Source: Dehalococcoidia bacterium (GTDB taxonomy: Bacteria > Chloroflexota > Dehalococcoidia > JAENJB01). From it: DNA of 8,044 nt. The notes under the pieces are model-generated. The model did no database searches and was not told the origin of the DNA. It worked only from the letters and a program-made list of their open reading frames with translations. The stretch's first letter is position 1. The number at the start of each line of letters is the position of its first letter. Shown here piece by piece: positions 1-6,677 of this stretch. A program made the translations under genes and the position numbers. The stretch is taken from assembly GCA_030690705.1 (NCBI GenBank), contig JAUYGE010000267.1, forward strand, positions 1 to 8,044, given 5' to 3'.

Positions 1-2
1 AC

Positions 3-551
3 GGGTATTTGAGGTCGGAGCACGGGGTGCACCGGCTGGTGCGCATGTCCCCTTTCGATGCCGACCATGCGCGCCATACCTCCTTCGCGCTGGTGGAGGT
101 GTTGCCCGAGGCGGAGGCCGATGTGGACCTGAAGATCAACCCCGATGACTTGAAGATGGAGTTCTATCGCTCCAGCGGTGCGGGGGGGCAGAATGTGCAG
201 AAGGTGAGTACCGCGGTGAGGATCGTCCACAAGCCCACCGGCCTGGTGGTCACCTGCCAGAGCGAACGGTCCCAGCACCAGAACAAGGCCATCGCCTTGA
301 GACTCCTCTACGCCCGGCTTCTGGAGCTGGAGCGGAAACAGAAAGAGGAGGAGAGGGCCCGTATCAAAGGGAAGCGCATCGACGCCGCCTGGGGCAATCA
401 GATAAGGAGCTACGTCCTGCACCCTTACCGGATGGTGAAGGACCACCGTACCGGCTATGAGACGGGTGACACTGAAGCTGTTCTCGGCGGCGGGCTGGAT
501 GAGTTCATCGGCGCCTATCTTAGGGCAAGATTGGGTGAGGAGAGCGGATAA
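3..551 (+). CDS. prfB: Peptide chain release factor 2 (RF2), 3' part only
   Basis: RF2 recognises UAA and UGA stop codons in the ribosomal A site and triggers release of the finished protein. The reading frame is open to the left edge, so the N-terminal portion and any programmed frameshift site are outside the window; 182 residues remain. The stop-codon-reading tripeptide SPF is encoded at 48-56, within HRLVRMSPFD, which distinguishes RF2 from RF1 (PxT). The catalytic GGQ is at 183-191, inside SSGAGGQN. The 45-residue spacing between SPF and GGQ equals that of E. coli RF2 as I remember it. The C-terminal motif WGNQIRSYVLHPY and the segment KDHRTGYET are also typical of RF2. A TTG at 9 is an internal leucine codon and not a start. 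The gene ends in TAA directly abutting the next ATG. Identification is very secure; operon membership is inferred from spacing. Confidence 0.97.
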   Translation, partial: GYLRSEHGVHRLVRMSPFDADHARHTSFALVEVLPEAEADVDLKINPDDLKMEFYRSSGAGGQNVQKVSTAVRIVHKPTGLVVTCQSERSQHQNKAIALRLLYARLLELERKQKEEERARIKGKRIDAAWGNQIRSYVLHPYRMVKDHRTGYETGDTEAVLGGGLDEFIGAYLRARLGEESG

Positions 552-1925
552 ATGACCGGGAGAGGAAGGTTCATGAGAAGGATTGCTATCTTACTTCGCG
601 TAGTGGGGTTAGCCGCAGTAGCGCGTATCGTTCCCGCGAAAGCGGGAATCCAGAAGAGCCCTGAATTCCGGGTCAAGCCCGGAATGACAAGCCTTGTGAG
701 ACTCGTCCTATCCGGTGTGGTCCTACTTTCTGTCCTCGTTTCTGGTCTCGTCCCCGCACCAGTGGAGGCTCAAGATATTGCGGTGCTGTCTTCCAGCGCG
801 GTGGCCTCGTTCCCGCTGTCCCTTGAGTTCAAATTCAGGGCGCAGAGCAGCGCGGAAATCAATTTCGTGGCCCTGCATTACCAGGTGGAGAGGTTAAACT
901 ATGCCAGGGTGACCAGTGAGGTGAGGCCGAGGTTCAAGCCGGGCCCCGCAGTGGAGGCGACCTGGCGATGGGATATGAGGCTGGGCAGCCTGCCGCCTGG
1001 AGCGCGCGTGAAGTATTGGTGGACTGTTGGCGACGCCTCTGGGCGCAAGCTGGTGACCGAGGCGAAGACCTTTGAGTTCAATGATGAGCGTTATAAATGG
1101 AAGAGTGTCACCGCAGGCTCGGTGACACTCTCCTGGTACGAGGGCGACGAGGCTTTCGCCCGCGAACTGTTGAACTCGGTGCAGGCCAGTCTTGACAGAT
1201 TGGGCCGCGATATGGGCGCTAAACTGGAAAGACCGGTCAGGGCTTTCATCTACGCCAGCGGTCGGGACTTGCAGGGGGCGCTGGTCTATCCCGTGGGGTG
1301 GGAAGGCGGCGTGGCCGTCAGTGAATTCGGCACGGTGATGATCGGCATCTCGACCAGCGAACTCGCCTGGGGCAAGCGGGCCATCGCTCACGAGATAACG
1401 CATCTTCTTGTCGGCCAGGTGACCTTCAGTCCCTATGCCGACCTCCCTATCTGGCTCAATGAGGGCCTGGCGATGTACGGCGAGGGGCCGCTGGAGCAAG
1501 GCTATGCATCGTTGCTGCAACAGGCTATTTCTCAGAAGACCCTTATCTCAGTTCGCAGCCTCTCGGCCCCATTTTCAACCGACCCCAGGCTGGCACTACT
1601 TTCATACGCTCAGAGCGAGGCCCTGGTGGAGTTTCTCTTGACGAAGTATGGTCGGGACAAGCTGCTGGCACTGCTGGACACCTTCAAGCAGGGAGCTACT
1701 TTTGATGGCGCCCTGAAGTCGGTTTACGGCTTCGACCTGGATGGGCTGGACAAGCTGTGGCGGGAGAGCCTGGAGACCAGGAAGACCACGGCTTCACTTC
1801 CGCTCAGGCCCAGGGCAAACGAGCTGGCCCAACGGCCGGTTCCGGCTGCGCCGGCGGCTGCCTGGGGATTCCTGGTATTCCCCGTGGTACTTGCTTTTGG
1901 CTATTCGGTGAGGCGACGGTGGTGA
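552..1925 (+). CDS. Secreted, C-terminally anchored HEITH metallopeptidase-like protein
   Basis: Probable zinc metallopeptidase of the gluzincin/peptidase-MA-like type, acting outside the membrane; substrate unknown. Visible parts of the 457 residues: a hydrophobic signal peptide at about 48-73 with likely cleavage after VEA; a beta-rich, Ig-like region at about 75-178 (PPGARVKYWWTVGDASG); a catalytic region with HEITH at 280-284 and WLNEG at 301-305 (Glu304 the probable third zinc ligand); and a C-terminal hydrophobic segment at about 438-452 followed by RRRW, a likely stop-transfer anchor. The start is uncertain. ATG 552 has a GAGGAG-type site upstream and abuts the prfB stop, and ATG 573 follows AGAGGAAGG. 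ATG 684 would give the neatest signal peptide but has no ribosome-binding site of its own. Residues of about 24-47 are encoded by a palindromic repeat element. The gene overlaps the radC start by 4 nt. The fold call is firm; the activity is inferred. Confidence 0.8.
   Translation: MTGRGRFMRRIAILLRVVGLAAVARIVPAKAGIQKSPEFRVKPGMTSLVRLVLSGVVLLSVLVSGLVPAPVEAQDIAVLSSSAVASFPLSLEFKFRAQSSAEINFVALHYQVERLNYARVTSEVRPRFKPGPAVEATWRWDMRLGSLPPGARVKYWWTVGDASGRKLVTEAKTFEFNDERYKWKSVTAGSVTLSWYEGDEAFARELLNSVQASLDRLGRDMGAKLERPVRAFIYASGRDLQGALVYPVGWEGGVAVSEFGTVMIGISTSELAWGKRAIAHEITHLLVGQVTFSPYADLPIWLNEGLAMYGEGPLEQGYASLLQQAISQKTLISVRSLSAPFSTDPRLALLSYAQSEALVEFLLTKYGRDKLLALLDTFKQGATFDGALKSVYGFDLDGLDKLWRESLETRKTTASLPLRPRANELAQRPVPAAPAAAWGFLVFPVVLAFGYSVRRRW
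631..685. repeat. Dispersed-type palindromic element inside the 5' end of a coding gene
   Basis: Two adjacent perfect hairpins are visible. The first is TTCCCGC (631-637), loop GAAA, GCGGGAA (642-648). The second is ATTCCGGG (665-672), loop TCAAG, CCCGGAAT (678-685). Sixteen bases separate them. From memory, this paired arrangement of a GAAA-loop half and a TCAAG-loop half, followed by GAC, is a widespread intergenic repeat in many bacterial genomes. Translated in the host frame it gives the characteristic VPAKAGIQ and RVKPGMT strings. Here it lies in-frame between the start codon and the hydrophobic signal-peptide core of the peptidase gene. Exact element borders cannot be set from one copy. 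Confidence 0.85.
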
Positions 1926-2614
1926 AGAGCTCCTTCACCATCCATGATTTGCCCGTTGCGGAAAGGCCGCGCGAGAGGATGATGAGGTACGGTGCCGAGA
2001 GTCTCTCGGCGGTGGAACTCCTGGCTCTGATTCTGGGCCGAGGGATAAGGGGGGAGTCGGTGATGGTCACCGCCCAACAGTTGCTCAGTCGCTTTGGCAG
2101 CTTCGGCGGGATGGCCAGGGCTTCCATCGAAGAACTCTCCATGGTGAGGGGCATAGGGCCGGCGAAGGCAACCCAGCTCAAGGCTGCTTTCGAGCTGAAC
2201 AGGAGGCTGGAAGAGCAGACTTCCATTCCCGATGCAGCCGGGGCGGTGAAGTCACCGCAAGATGCCGTGGGCCAGGTGAGGAGCATGCTGAAGGGGAAAA
2301 AGAAGGAGCACTTTCTAGCTATTCTACTGAATACTCGCAACCGGGTCATCAAAGTGACCCCGATATCGATGGGGACCCTGGATTCAAGTCTGGTCCATCC
2401 GCGGGAGGTTTTCATGGAGGCCATCTCGGCCTCGGCGGCCTCCATGATCGTCGCCCACAATCACCCTTCAGGGGAGTTGTCCCCCTCCGAGGAGGATATC
2501 AAGCTTACGAAAAGGTTGAAGGAAGCAGGAGAACTCCTGGGTATCGAAGTCCTCGACCATATCATCGTCGCTGATACGGGATTCATCAGTATGAGGGAGA
2601 GGAAGCTGCTATAA
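1922..2614 (+). CDS. radC: RadC family JAMM/MPN-domain protein
   Basis: RadC proteins combine a helix-hairpin-helix-like DNA-binding segment with a JAMM (Zn-dependent isopeptidase-like) domain. The historical link to DNA repair is doubtful and the true cellular role is unsettled. The 230 residues match the usual family length. Visible parts are the N-terminal RPRERMMRYGAESLSAVELL block, the HhH-like VRGIGPAKATQLKAAFEL at about 75-92, and the metal site HNHPSGELSPSEED at 179-192 with His179, His181 and Asp192. Glu129 in KKKEHFLAILLN is the probable catalytic acid. The start is GTG 1922: GTG overlaps the upstream TGA stop (GTGA), which indicates translational coupling, and it gives the canonical N-terminus. 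The open frame extends upstream to 1757, but that part reads through the peptidase gene and does not look like RadC. The next gene begins 1 nt after the TAA. Confidence 0.96.
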   Translation: MKSSFTIHDLPVAERPRERMMRYGAESLSAVELLALILGRGIRGESVMVTAQQLLSRFGSFGGMARASIEELSMVRGIGPAKATQLKAAFELNRRLEEQTSIPDAAGAVKSPQDAVGQVRSMLKGKKKEHFLAILLNTRNRVIKVTPISMGTLDSSLVHPREVFMEAISASAASMIVAHNHPSGELSPSEEDIKLTKRLKEAGELLGIEVLDHIIVADTGFISMRERKLL

Positions 2615-2615
2615 A

Positions 2616-4220
2616 ATGAACCTTTTTCGTCGTAGTATGTCTCTAGCACTGGTACTGCTGAGCCTGACGGCTCTGCTTCTGGGCACTGGTTGTCAACAGG
2701 AACAGCCTCCGTCTCCGGAGAGGTCCCAGGCCACCCTGAGGCTCTTCCAACTGGGCCCGGTGACTATGGACCCCGCTCTATCAGGTGATTCGAGGTCACA
2801 CATCTACATCACGCACATTTTCAGCGGCCTGGTGGCCATGGACGAGAACCTGAAGCCGGTCCCCGATATAGCGAGTCGCTGGGATATCAGCTCTGACGGT
2901 AAGACCTATACCTTTCACCTGAAGAAAGGGGTGAAGTTCCACAACGGGCGGGAGGTCAAAGCCGGCGATTTCAAGTACTCCTGGGAGCGCGCTGCCGACC
3001 CGGCTCTTCAGTCCCAGACGGCAGGCACCTATTTGGGCGATATCGTCGGGGTCAAGGAGAAGCTGGCAGGGCAGGCGAAGGAGGTGAGGGGGGTGAGGGT
3101 GGTTGACGATTACACTCTCGATGTCACCATTGACGCTCCCAAGGCCTATTTCCTGGCCAAGCTGTCCTATCCGACCGCTTTTGTCGTTGATAAAGAAAAT
3201 GCGGGAAAGGGCGCTGACTGGTGGTCGCAGCCCAACGGCACCGGCCCTTTCAAGGTGGCCCGGTGGAAAGAAGGCGATGAAAGCCTCACCATGGAGCGGA
3301 ACGACGCCTATTACGGACGGGCGCCGGTGGTCTCCAGTGTGGTCTTTATGCACCGGGGGGGCATACCTATGCGGCTCTATGAAACGGGAGATATAGATGC
3401 CGTCAACCTCGACCTTAATTTTCTGGAGCAGGTGAAGGACCCTTCCAACCCGTTGAGCAAGGAGCTGCAGGTGTCCCCTGAGCTCAGCTTGTTCTACATA
3501 GGGTTCAATGTCACCAAACCCCCTTTCGACGATGCCAAAGTGCGCCAGGCCTTCGCGCAGGCCGTGGATAAGGAGAAGATAGTGGCCCTTATCCTGAAGG
3601 GAACGTCGGAGAAGGCGAACGGTGTACTACCAACGGGGATGCCCGGCTTTAACAAAGACTTGAAGGGGATAAGCTATGACGTGGACCGGGCGAAACAGCT
3701 CCTGGCGGAATCAAAGTACGGGGTGACGGGCAAGCTGCCACCTATCACTTTTACCACCGGCGGCTACGGTGGCGCCGTCAGTGGTTTGCTCGGGGCCCTC
3801 ATCCAGGAATGGCAGAAGAACCTCGGTGTAGAAATCGAGGTGAGGCAGTTGGAGCCCGACTTCTTCCTCTATGGCTTGAAGAAGGAAAAGAACGAGCTTT
3901 TCGATTTCGGTTGGGTGGCCGATTATCCTGATCCGCAAGACTTCCTTGATATTCTGTTGAGCACCGGGAGCGAGTACAACACCGGCGAGTACAGCAACCG
4001 CGAGGTAGACCAGCTACTGATCCGGGCGGGTACCGAGAGTGACACGGAGCAACGTTTCGCGCTCTACCGGCAGGCGGAGGAGAGGGTTGTCCAAGAAGCC
4101 GCCATTATTCCTTTGTACTTCGGGCGGAACTATTTTCTGGTGAAACCATATGTCCAGGGGCTGACCCTCAGCCCCACGGGGATACCCTCACTGACGCGGG
4201 CTGTAGTCAAGCCTCACTAG
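2616..4220 (+). CDS. Peptide/nickel-type ABC transporter substrate-binding lipoprotein (SBP family 5)
   Basis: Extracytoplasmic binding protein of the OppA/DppA/NikA class, which captures oligopeptides or other ligands and delivers them to an ABC permease. The 534 residues have the usual family length. A lipoprotein signal peptide is visible: MNLFRRS, a leucine-rich core, then LLGTGC with Cys26. Gly at position -3 of the lipobox is less usual than Leu, so lipidation is likely but not certain. The family signature FHLKKGVKFHNGREVKAGDF (about 100-119) is clear, followed by NGTGPFKVARW and the C-lobe WVADYPDPQDFLDILLS typical of OppA-like proteins. The start ATG 2616 has a GGAGAGG-type site about 10 nt upstream and lies 1 nt after radC. 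No permease or ATPase of this transporter type adjoins it, so it is an orphan binding protein here. Its TAG stop lies inside the left arm of the repeat at 4216-4361. Confidence 0.94.
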   Translation: MNLFRRSMSLALVLLSLTALLLGTGCQQEQPPSPERSQATLRLFQLGPVTMDPALSGDSRSHIYITHIFSGLVAMDENLKPVPDIASRWDISSDGKTYTFHLKKGVKFHNGREVKAGDFKYSWERAADPALQSQTAGTYLGDIVGVKEKLAGQAKEVRGVRVVDDYTLDVTIDAPKAYFLAKLSYPTAFVVDKENAGKGADWWSQPNGTGPFKVARWKEGDESLTMERNDAYYGRAPVVSSVVFMHRGGIPMRLYETGDIDAVNLDLNFLEQVKDPSNPLSKELQVSPELSLFYIGFNVTKPPFDDAKVRQAFAQAVDKEKIVALILKGTSEKANGVLPTGMPGFNKDLKGISYDVDRAKQLLAESKYGVTGKLPPITFTTGGYGGAVSGLLGALIQEWQKNLGVEIEVRQLEPDFFLYGLKKEKNELFDFGWVADYPDPQDFLDILLSTGSEYNTGEYSNREVDQLLIRAGTESDTEQRFALYRQAEERVVQEAAIIPLYFGRNYFLVKPYVQGLTLSPTGIPSLTRAVVKPH

Positions 4221-4361
4221 TACTTAGTTGCACAAGTCAGCGCAATAAATAGAGATTCTTCGCTGCGCTCAGAATGACACCTTATACCTGTCACCCTGAG
4301 CGTAGCGAAGGGTCTCGTCCCACTCACAAGCTAACGCTGATTATCGCAGCTAAGTACTAGT
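4216..4361. repeat. 146-bp nested inverted-repeat (MITE-like) element between convergent genes
   Basis: Outer arms: ACTAGTACTTAGTTGC (4216-4231) and GCAGCTAAGTACTAGT (4346-4361) are complementary at 15 of 16 positions. Pairing resumes with TCAGCG (4237-4242) against CGCTGA (4335-4340). Inner arms of 27 nt at 4253-4279 and 4289-4315 match at 22 positions, and all five differences are transitions that would still allow G-U pairs in RNA. The loop is 9 nt (4280-4288). The core CGCTGCGCTCAGAATGACA and its partner resemble a repeat that I recall being scattered in many environmental bacterial genomes. The element contains the stop codon of the upstream binding-protein gene and the last nine codons plus stop of sucD. 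It could also act as a bidirectional terminator; the minus-strand transcript has a T-rich stretch after the inner hairpin, but no clean run of U is seen. Confidence 0.85.
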
Positions 4362-5236
4362 CCTGCCTTCTCGAGCACCCGTCGTGTCGTGTTTCCGATA
4401 TCGGCCGGGCTTCGTACGATGGTGGCCCCTGCACTTTCCAGAGCGGCGATCTTCTCCTGGGCTTTGCCTGAGTTGCCACTGACGATGGCGCCGGCATGGC
4501 CCATCCGCCGTCCGGGGGGGGCGGTGATGCCGGCGACGAAGGCGATGACTGGCTTGCTCATCTCCGCCTGGATAAAGGCGGCAGCCTCCTGCTCCAAGGT
4601 GCTGCCGACTTCGCCGATGAGCACCACCGCTTTGGTGTCCTTGTCTTGCTGGAAGAGCCGGAGGATGTCCACAAAGGTGCTGCCGGGTAATGGGTCGCCC
4701 CCGATGCCGACGCAGGTGGACTGCCCTATCCCGCATTGGGTCAACTGGGCGACAGCCTCATAGGTCAGCGTGCCGCTGCGGGACACTACCCCCACCGGGC
4801 CGGGCCGGTGTATGTCACCCACCATGATGCCCGCCTTACTCTTGCCCGGGGAGATTGCGCCCGGACAGTTGGGGCCGATAAGGCGCGGGGGTTTGCCCTT
4901 GAGATAGGAGTGAACCGCCATCATATCCTTTACCGGAATGCCTTCGGTGATGCAGATGATTACGGGTATGCCGGCGCCGGCGGCTTCGATGATGGCGCTG
5001 GCAGCGTTGGGGGCGGGCACGAAGATGAGGCTCGTGTTGGCACCCGTCTCCGCTACCGCCTGCGGGACTGTGTTAAACACGGGTATGCCCAGCAGCGAGC
5101 TTCCCCCTTTGCCCGGTGTCACCCCGGCCACCACTCTCGTGCCGTATTCGAGGCAGCGCTGGGCGTGGAAACGGCCTTCGGAGCCGGTCATGCCATGGAT
5201 CAGCAGCCTCGTCTTCTCGTCTATGAGGATGCTCAA
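4331..5236 (-). CDS. sucD: Succinate-CoA ligase (ADP-forming) alpha subunit-like protein
   Basis: The alpha subunit binds CoA and carries the phospho-histidine of the reversible reaction succinate + CoA + ATP = succinyl-CoA + ADP + Pi, as a complex with SucC in the cytoplasm. The 301 residues show the CoA-binding start ([13 protein letters not shown], 12-24; PGKGG, 41-45), the ICITEGIP block at 94-101, [16 protein letters not shown] at 121-136, GEVGS at 208-212, and the active-site His247 in [12 protein letters not shown]. The start is TTG at 5236-5234: TTGA overlaps the sucC stop, with a GGGAG-type site about 10-12 nt before it, so translation is probably coupled. The last nine residues, LVLSCDNQR, and the TAG stop are encoded by the right arm of the 4216-4361 repeat, so the C-terminus differs from normal family ends. 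A related acyl-CoA ligase such as malate-CoA ligase is possible. Confidence 0.95.
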   Translation of the reverse strand: MSILIDEKTRLLIHGMTGSEGRFHAQRCLEYGTRVVAGVTPGKGGSSLLGIPVFNTVPQAVAETGANTSLIFVPAPNAASAIIEAAGAGIPVIICITEGIPVKDMMAVHSYLKGKPPRLIGPNCPGAISPGKSKAGIMVGDIHRPGPVGVVSRSGTLTYEAVAQLTQCGIGQSTCVGIGGDPLPGSTFVDILRLFQQDKDTKAVVLIGEVGSTLEQEAAAFIQAEMSKPVIAFVAGITAPPGRRMGHAGAIVSGNSGKAQEKIAALESAGATIVRSPADIGNTTRRVLEKAGLVLSCDNQR

Positions 5237-6420
5237 AGGTTGCCCTTCTCCCCCATCGCCCCGCCGGCGGCACGGACGACCTGGCGGGCCGCGGCGGCCA
5301 GGTCGTCCGCTTCGATGTACGGGATGCCAGACTCCCTCAGAATGCGCTTTCCTTCTTCCACGTTGGTGCCCGCCAGACGGATGACCACCGGGACGTGGAT
5401 TTCCATCTGCCGGTAAGCCTCCACTATTCCGCGGGCGACTATGTCTACGCGGGCCATGCCCCCGAAGATGTTGACGAGGACGGCCTTCACCTCCGGGTCC
5501 TGAGTGAATACTCTGAAGGCATTTGTCACCCGTTCGGGGGCGTTCAGCGTGCCAATATCAAGGAAGTTAGCCGGACTGCCTCCGGCCATCTTGATGAGGT
5601 CCATCACTGCCATGGCCAGCCCGGCGCCGTTGACCATGCAACCGATATTCCCCTCCAGCTTGATGTAGTTCCGCACTCCCAGTTGTGTGGCCTGTATCTC
5701 GCGCGGTTCTTCCTGAGACAGGTCCTGCAACGCCGCGAGGTATTGGTGGCGGAACAGGGCGTTGTCGTCCAGGACGATCCTGGCATCGAGGGCCAGCAGC
5801 TTCCCGTCGGTGGTGACGACCAGTGGGTTGATCTCCACCAGGAGGCAGTCTTCCCCGGTGAACAACCGGTAGAGGCTGGTCGTAATAGTGACAGCAGGTT
5901 CCACTAGTGACTGGTCGAGGTTAAGACTGTCGGCCAGGCGTCTTGCCTCGGATGGCTGCAGACCAGTGGCGGGGTCAATCGGAAATCTCTGGACCTTTCG
6001 CGGGCTTAGCCGGGCCTTTTCTTCAATGTCCACGCCGCCCGCGGCGCTGGCGATGATGGCCGGACATCGCCCGGCTTCGTCCACCGTTATGCAGAGGTAG
6101 AGCTCTCTCAGTCTTTCGACCGCTTCTTCCACCAGGACCGTCTGTACCGGGAGGCCTTCAGGTTTGGTCTGGGAGGTGGCCAGTCTCTTTCCCAGCAACT
6201 CCCGGGCGGCCTTCTCGGCCTCTGCGGGAGATGAGACGAGCCTGATTCCTCCGGCCTTGCCTCGCCCGCCCGCGTGTATCTGCGCCTTGATGATAGCCCT
6301 GCCCCCCAGGGATCTGGCGATCTCCCCTGCCTCTCCGGCCTCCGGCGCCACCTTTCCACGGGGGATGGCGATCCCGTACTCCTGAAATAGCGCCTTCGCT
6401 TGATATTCGTGGATTCTCAT
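5233..6420 (-). CDS. sucC: Succinate-CoA ligase (ADP-forming) beta subunit-like protein
   Basis: The beta subunit binds nucleotide through its ATP-grasp domain and forms, with SucD, the carboxylate-CoA ligase that makes ATP by substrate-level phosphorylation. The 395 residues match the family length. Visible motifs are [17 protein letters not shown] at the N-terminus, [14 protein letters not shown] (45-58), the Mg-binding pair Asn198 (EINPL) and Asp212 (LALDA), and the ligase-CoA domain [16 protein letters not shown] (255-270), ILVNIFGG-like VLVNIFGG (314-321) and [10 protein letters not shown] (348-357). An unusual point is [13 protein letters not shown] at 287-299, where the family normally reads FLD-V/I-GGGA. 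Some segments ([18 protein letters not shown]) also resemble malate-CoA ligase MtkA, so the substrate is not certain. The ATG start gives the canonical N-terminus; only a weak AGG precedes it. It overlaps sucD by 4 nt. Confidence 0.95.
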   Translation of the reverse strand: MRIHEYQAKALFQEYGIAIPRGKVAPEAGEAGEIARSLGGRAIIKAQIHAGGRGKAGGIRLVSSPAEAEKAARELLGKRLATSQTKPEGLPVQTVLVEEAVERLRELYLCITVDEAGRCPAIIASAAGGVDIEEKARLSPRKVQRFPIDPATGLQPSEARRLADSLNLDQSLVEPAVTITTSLYRLFTGEDCLLVEINPLVVTTDGKLLALDARIVLDDNALFRHQYLAALQDLSQEEPREIQATQLGVRNYIKLEGNIGCMVNGAGLAMAVMDLIKMAGGSPANFLDIGTLNAPERVTNAFRVFTQDPEVKAVLVNIFGGMARVDIVARGIVEAYRQMEIHVPVVIRLAGTNVEEGKRILRESGIPYIEADDLAAAARQVVRAAGGAMGEKGNL

Positions 6421-6472
6421 CCTGATGTCCGAGAACTCAGGCTGTCCGTTCCTTGCGACCTGAAGCCCGCCC

Positions 6473-6501
6473 AGTATATGTTATCGTCCTGGAGTGCGCA
6501 A
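6473..6501 (-). promoter_or_regulatory. Candidate sigma70-type promoter for sucCD
   Basis: Read on the minus strand, TTGCGC (complement of 6496-6501) is followed after exactly 17 bases by TATACT (complement of 6473-6478). Transcription would begin near 6466, leaving about 46 nt of leader before the sucC ATG at 6420. The -10 is near consensus and the -35 is moderate. No good Shine-Dalgarno motif is visible in the leader beyond an AGG next to the start codon. Confidence 0.65.
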
Positions 6502-6544
6502 TTTGCAATGGATGGTTGGCAAAATGCTCAAGAGGATGCTTGAT

Positions 6545-6574
6545 TTGACCCACGGGAATACTTGTGGGTATAAT
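6545..6574 (+). promoter_or_regulatory. Strong sigma70-type promoter for the ABC transporter operon
   Basis: TTGACC at 6545-6550 and a perfect TATAAT at 6569-6574 are separated by 18 bases. Transcription would start near 6581, about 96 nt before the ATPase start codon at 6677. It lies about 44 bp from the divergent sucCD promoter, so a single bound regulator could influence both directions. Confidence 0.75.
6548..6569. promoter_or_regulatory. Dyad spanning the promoter spacer, candidate operator
   Basis: ACCCAC (6548-6553) and GTGGGT (6564-6569) are perfect inverted arms separated by 10 bases. The dyad covers the -35/-10 spacer of the promoter at 6545-6574 and touches both hexamers. This is the classic position for a repressor, or for a MerR-like regulator on an elongated spacer. 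The regulator is unknown and chance cannot be excluded for 6-nt arms. Confidence 0.45.
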
Positions 6575-6580
6575 CGAGAT

Positions 6581-6600
6581 AAATTACCCAAAATTACCAT
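6581..6600 (+). repeat. Two-copy 10-bp tandem repeat at the transcription start
   Basis: AAATTACCCA (6581-6590) is followed directly by AAATTACCAT (6591-6600), matching at eight of ten positions. The 10-bp period would put both copies on the same face of the helix, just after the predicted start site. It is flanked by perfect 7-bp inverted arms GAGATAA (6576-6582) and TTATCTC (6605-6611). This may be a regulator site; function is inferred from position only. Confidence 0.4.
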
Positions 6601-6624
6601 ACGGTTATCTCTTAAGAGGCCTCA

Positions 6625-6670
6625 TCCCTGCGTTCGTGAAGGTAGGGGCGATGGAAGGTAACTGCAGGGA
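6625..6670 (+). promoter_or_regulatory. Possible leader hairpin overlapping the ATPase ribosome-binding site
   Basis: TCCCTGCGTT (6625-6634) can pair with AAC-T-GCAGGGA (6660-6670), giving ten base pairs with one bulged T and a 25-nt loop. The 3' arm includes the first part of the Shine-Dalgarno region AGGGAAAGG (6666-6674) in front of ATG 6677, so folding would limit translation initiation. It does not match any riboswitch class that I recognise. Confidence 0.35.
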
Positions 6671-6677
6671 AAGGTAA
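6651..6677 (+). CDS. Possible upstream ORF, eight codons, coupled to the ATPase gene
   Basis: ATG 6651 opens an eight-residue frame (MEGNCRER) whose TAA (6675-6677) shares its last A with the ATPase ATG (TAATG). A purine-rich AAGGTAGGGG at 6640-6649 precedes it, although it is close to the ATG. The TAATG arrangement is typical of re-initiating ribosomes, and its translation would disrupt the hairpin at 6625-6670. It may be fortuitous given its small size. Confidence 0.25.
   Translation: MEGNCRER

Noticed and set aside
894..1520. Long minus-strand open frame opposite the peptidase gene
   Set aside because: It is a high-GC shadow of a gene with clear domain content on the plus strand; the product shows no recognisable motif and no ribosome-binding site.
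1757..1921. Possible 55-residue N-terminal extension of RadC
   Set aside because: This part reads the peptidase gene in another frame. The GTG at 1922 gives the canonical RadC N-terminus with a GTGA coupled overlap.
1804..2460. Minus-strand open frame of 218 codons opposite radC
   Set aside because: It is antisense to the conserved RadC domain and its product is low-complexity without family features.
4736..5416. Plus-strand open frame of 226 codons across the sucC/sucD junction
   Set aside because: It is antisense to well-conserved SucD and SucC motifs; the product resembles no protein I know.
6575..6676. Known riboswitch in the ATPase leader
   Set aside because: I looked for TPP, molybdenum-cofactor and similar consensus blocks and saw none; only the simple hairpin at 6625-6670 remains.
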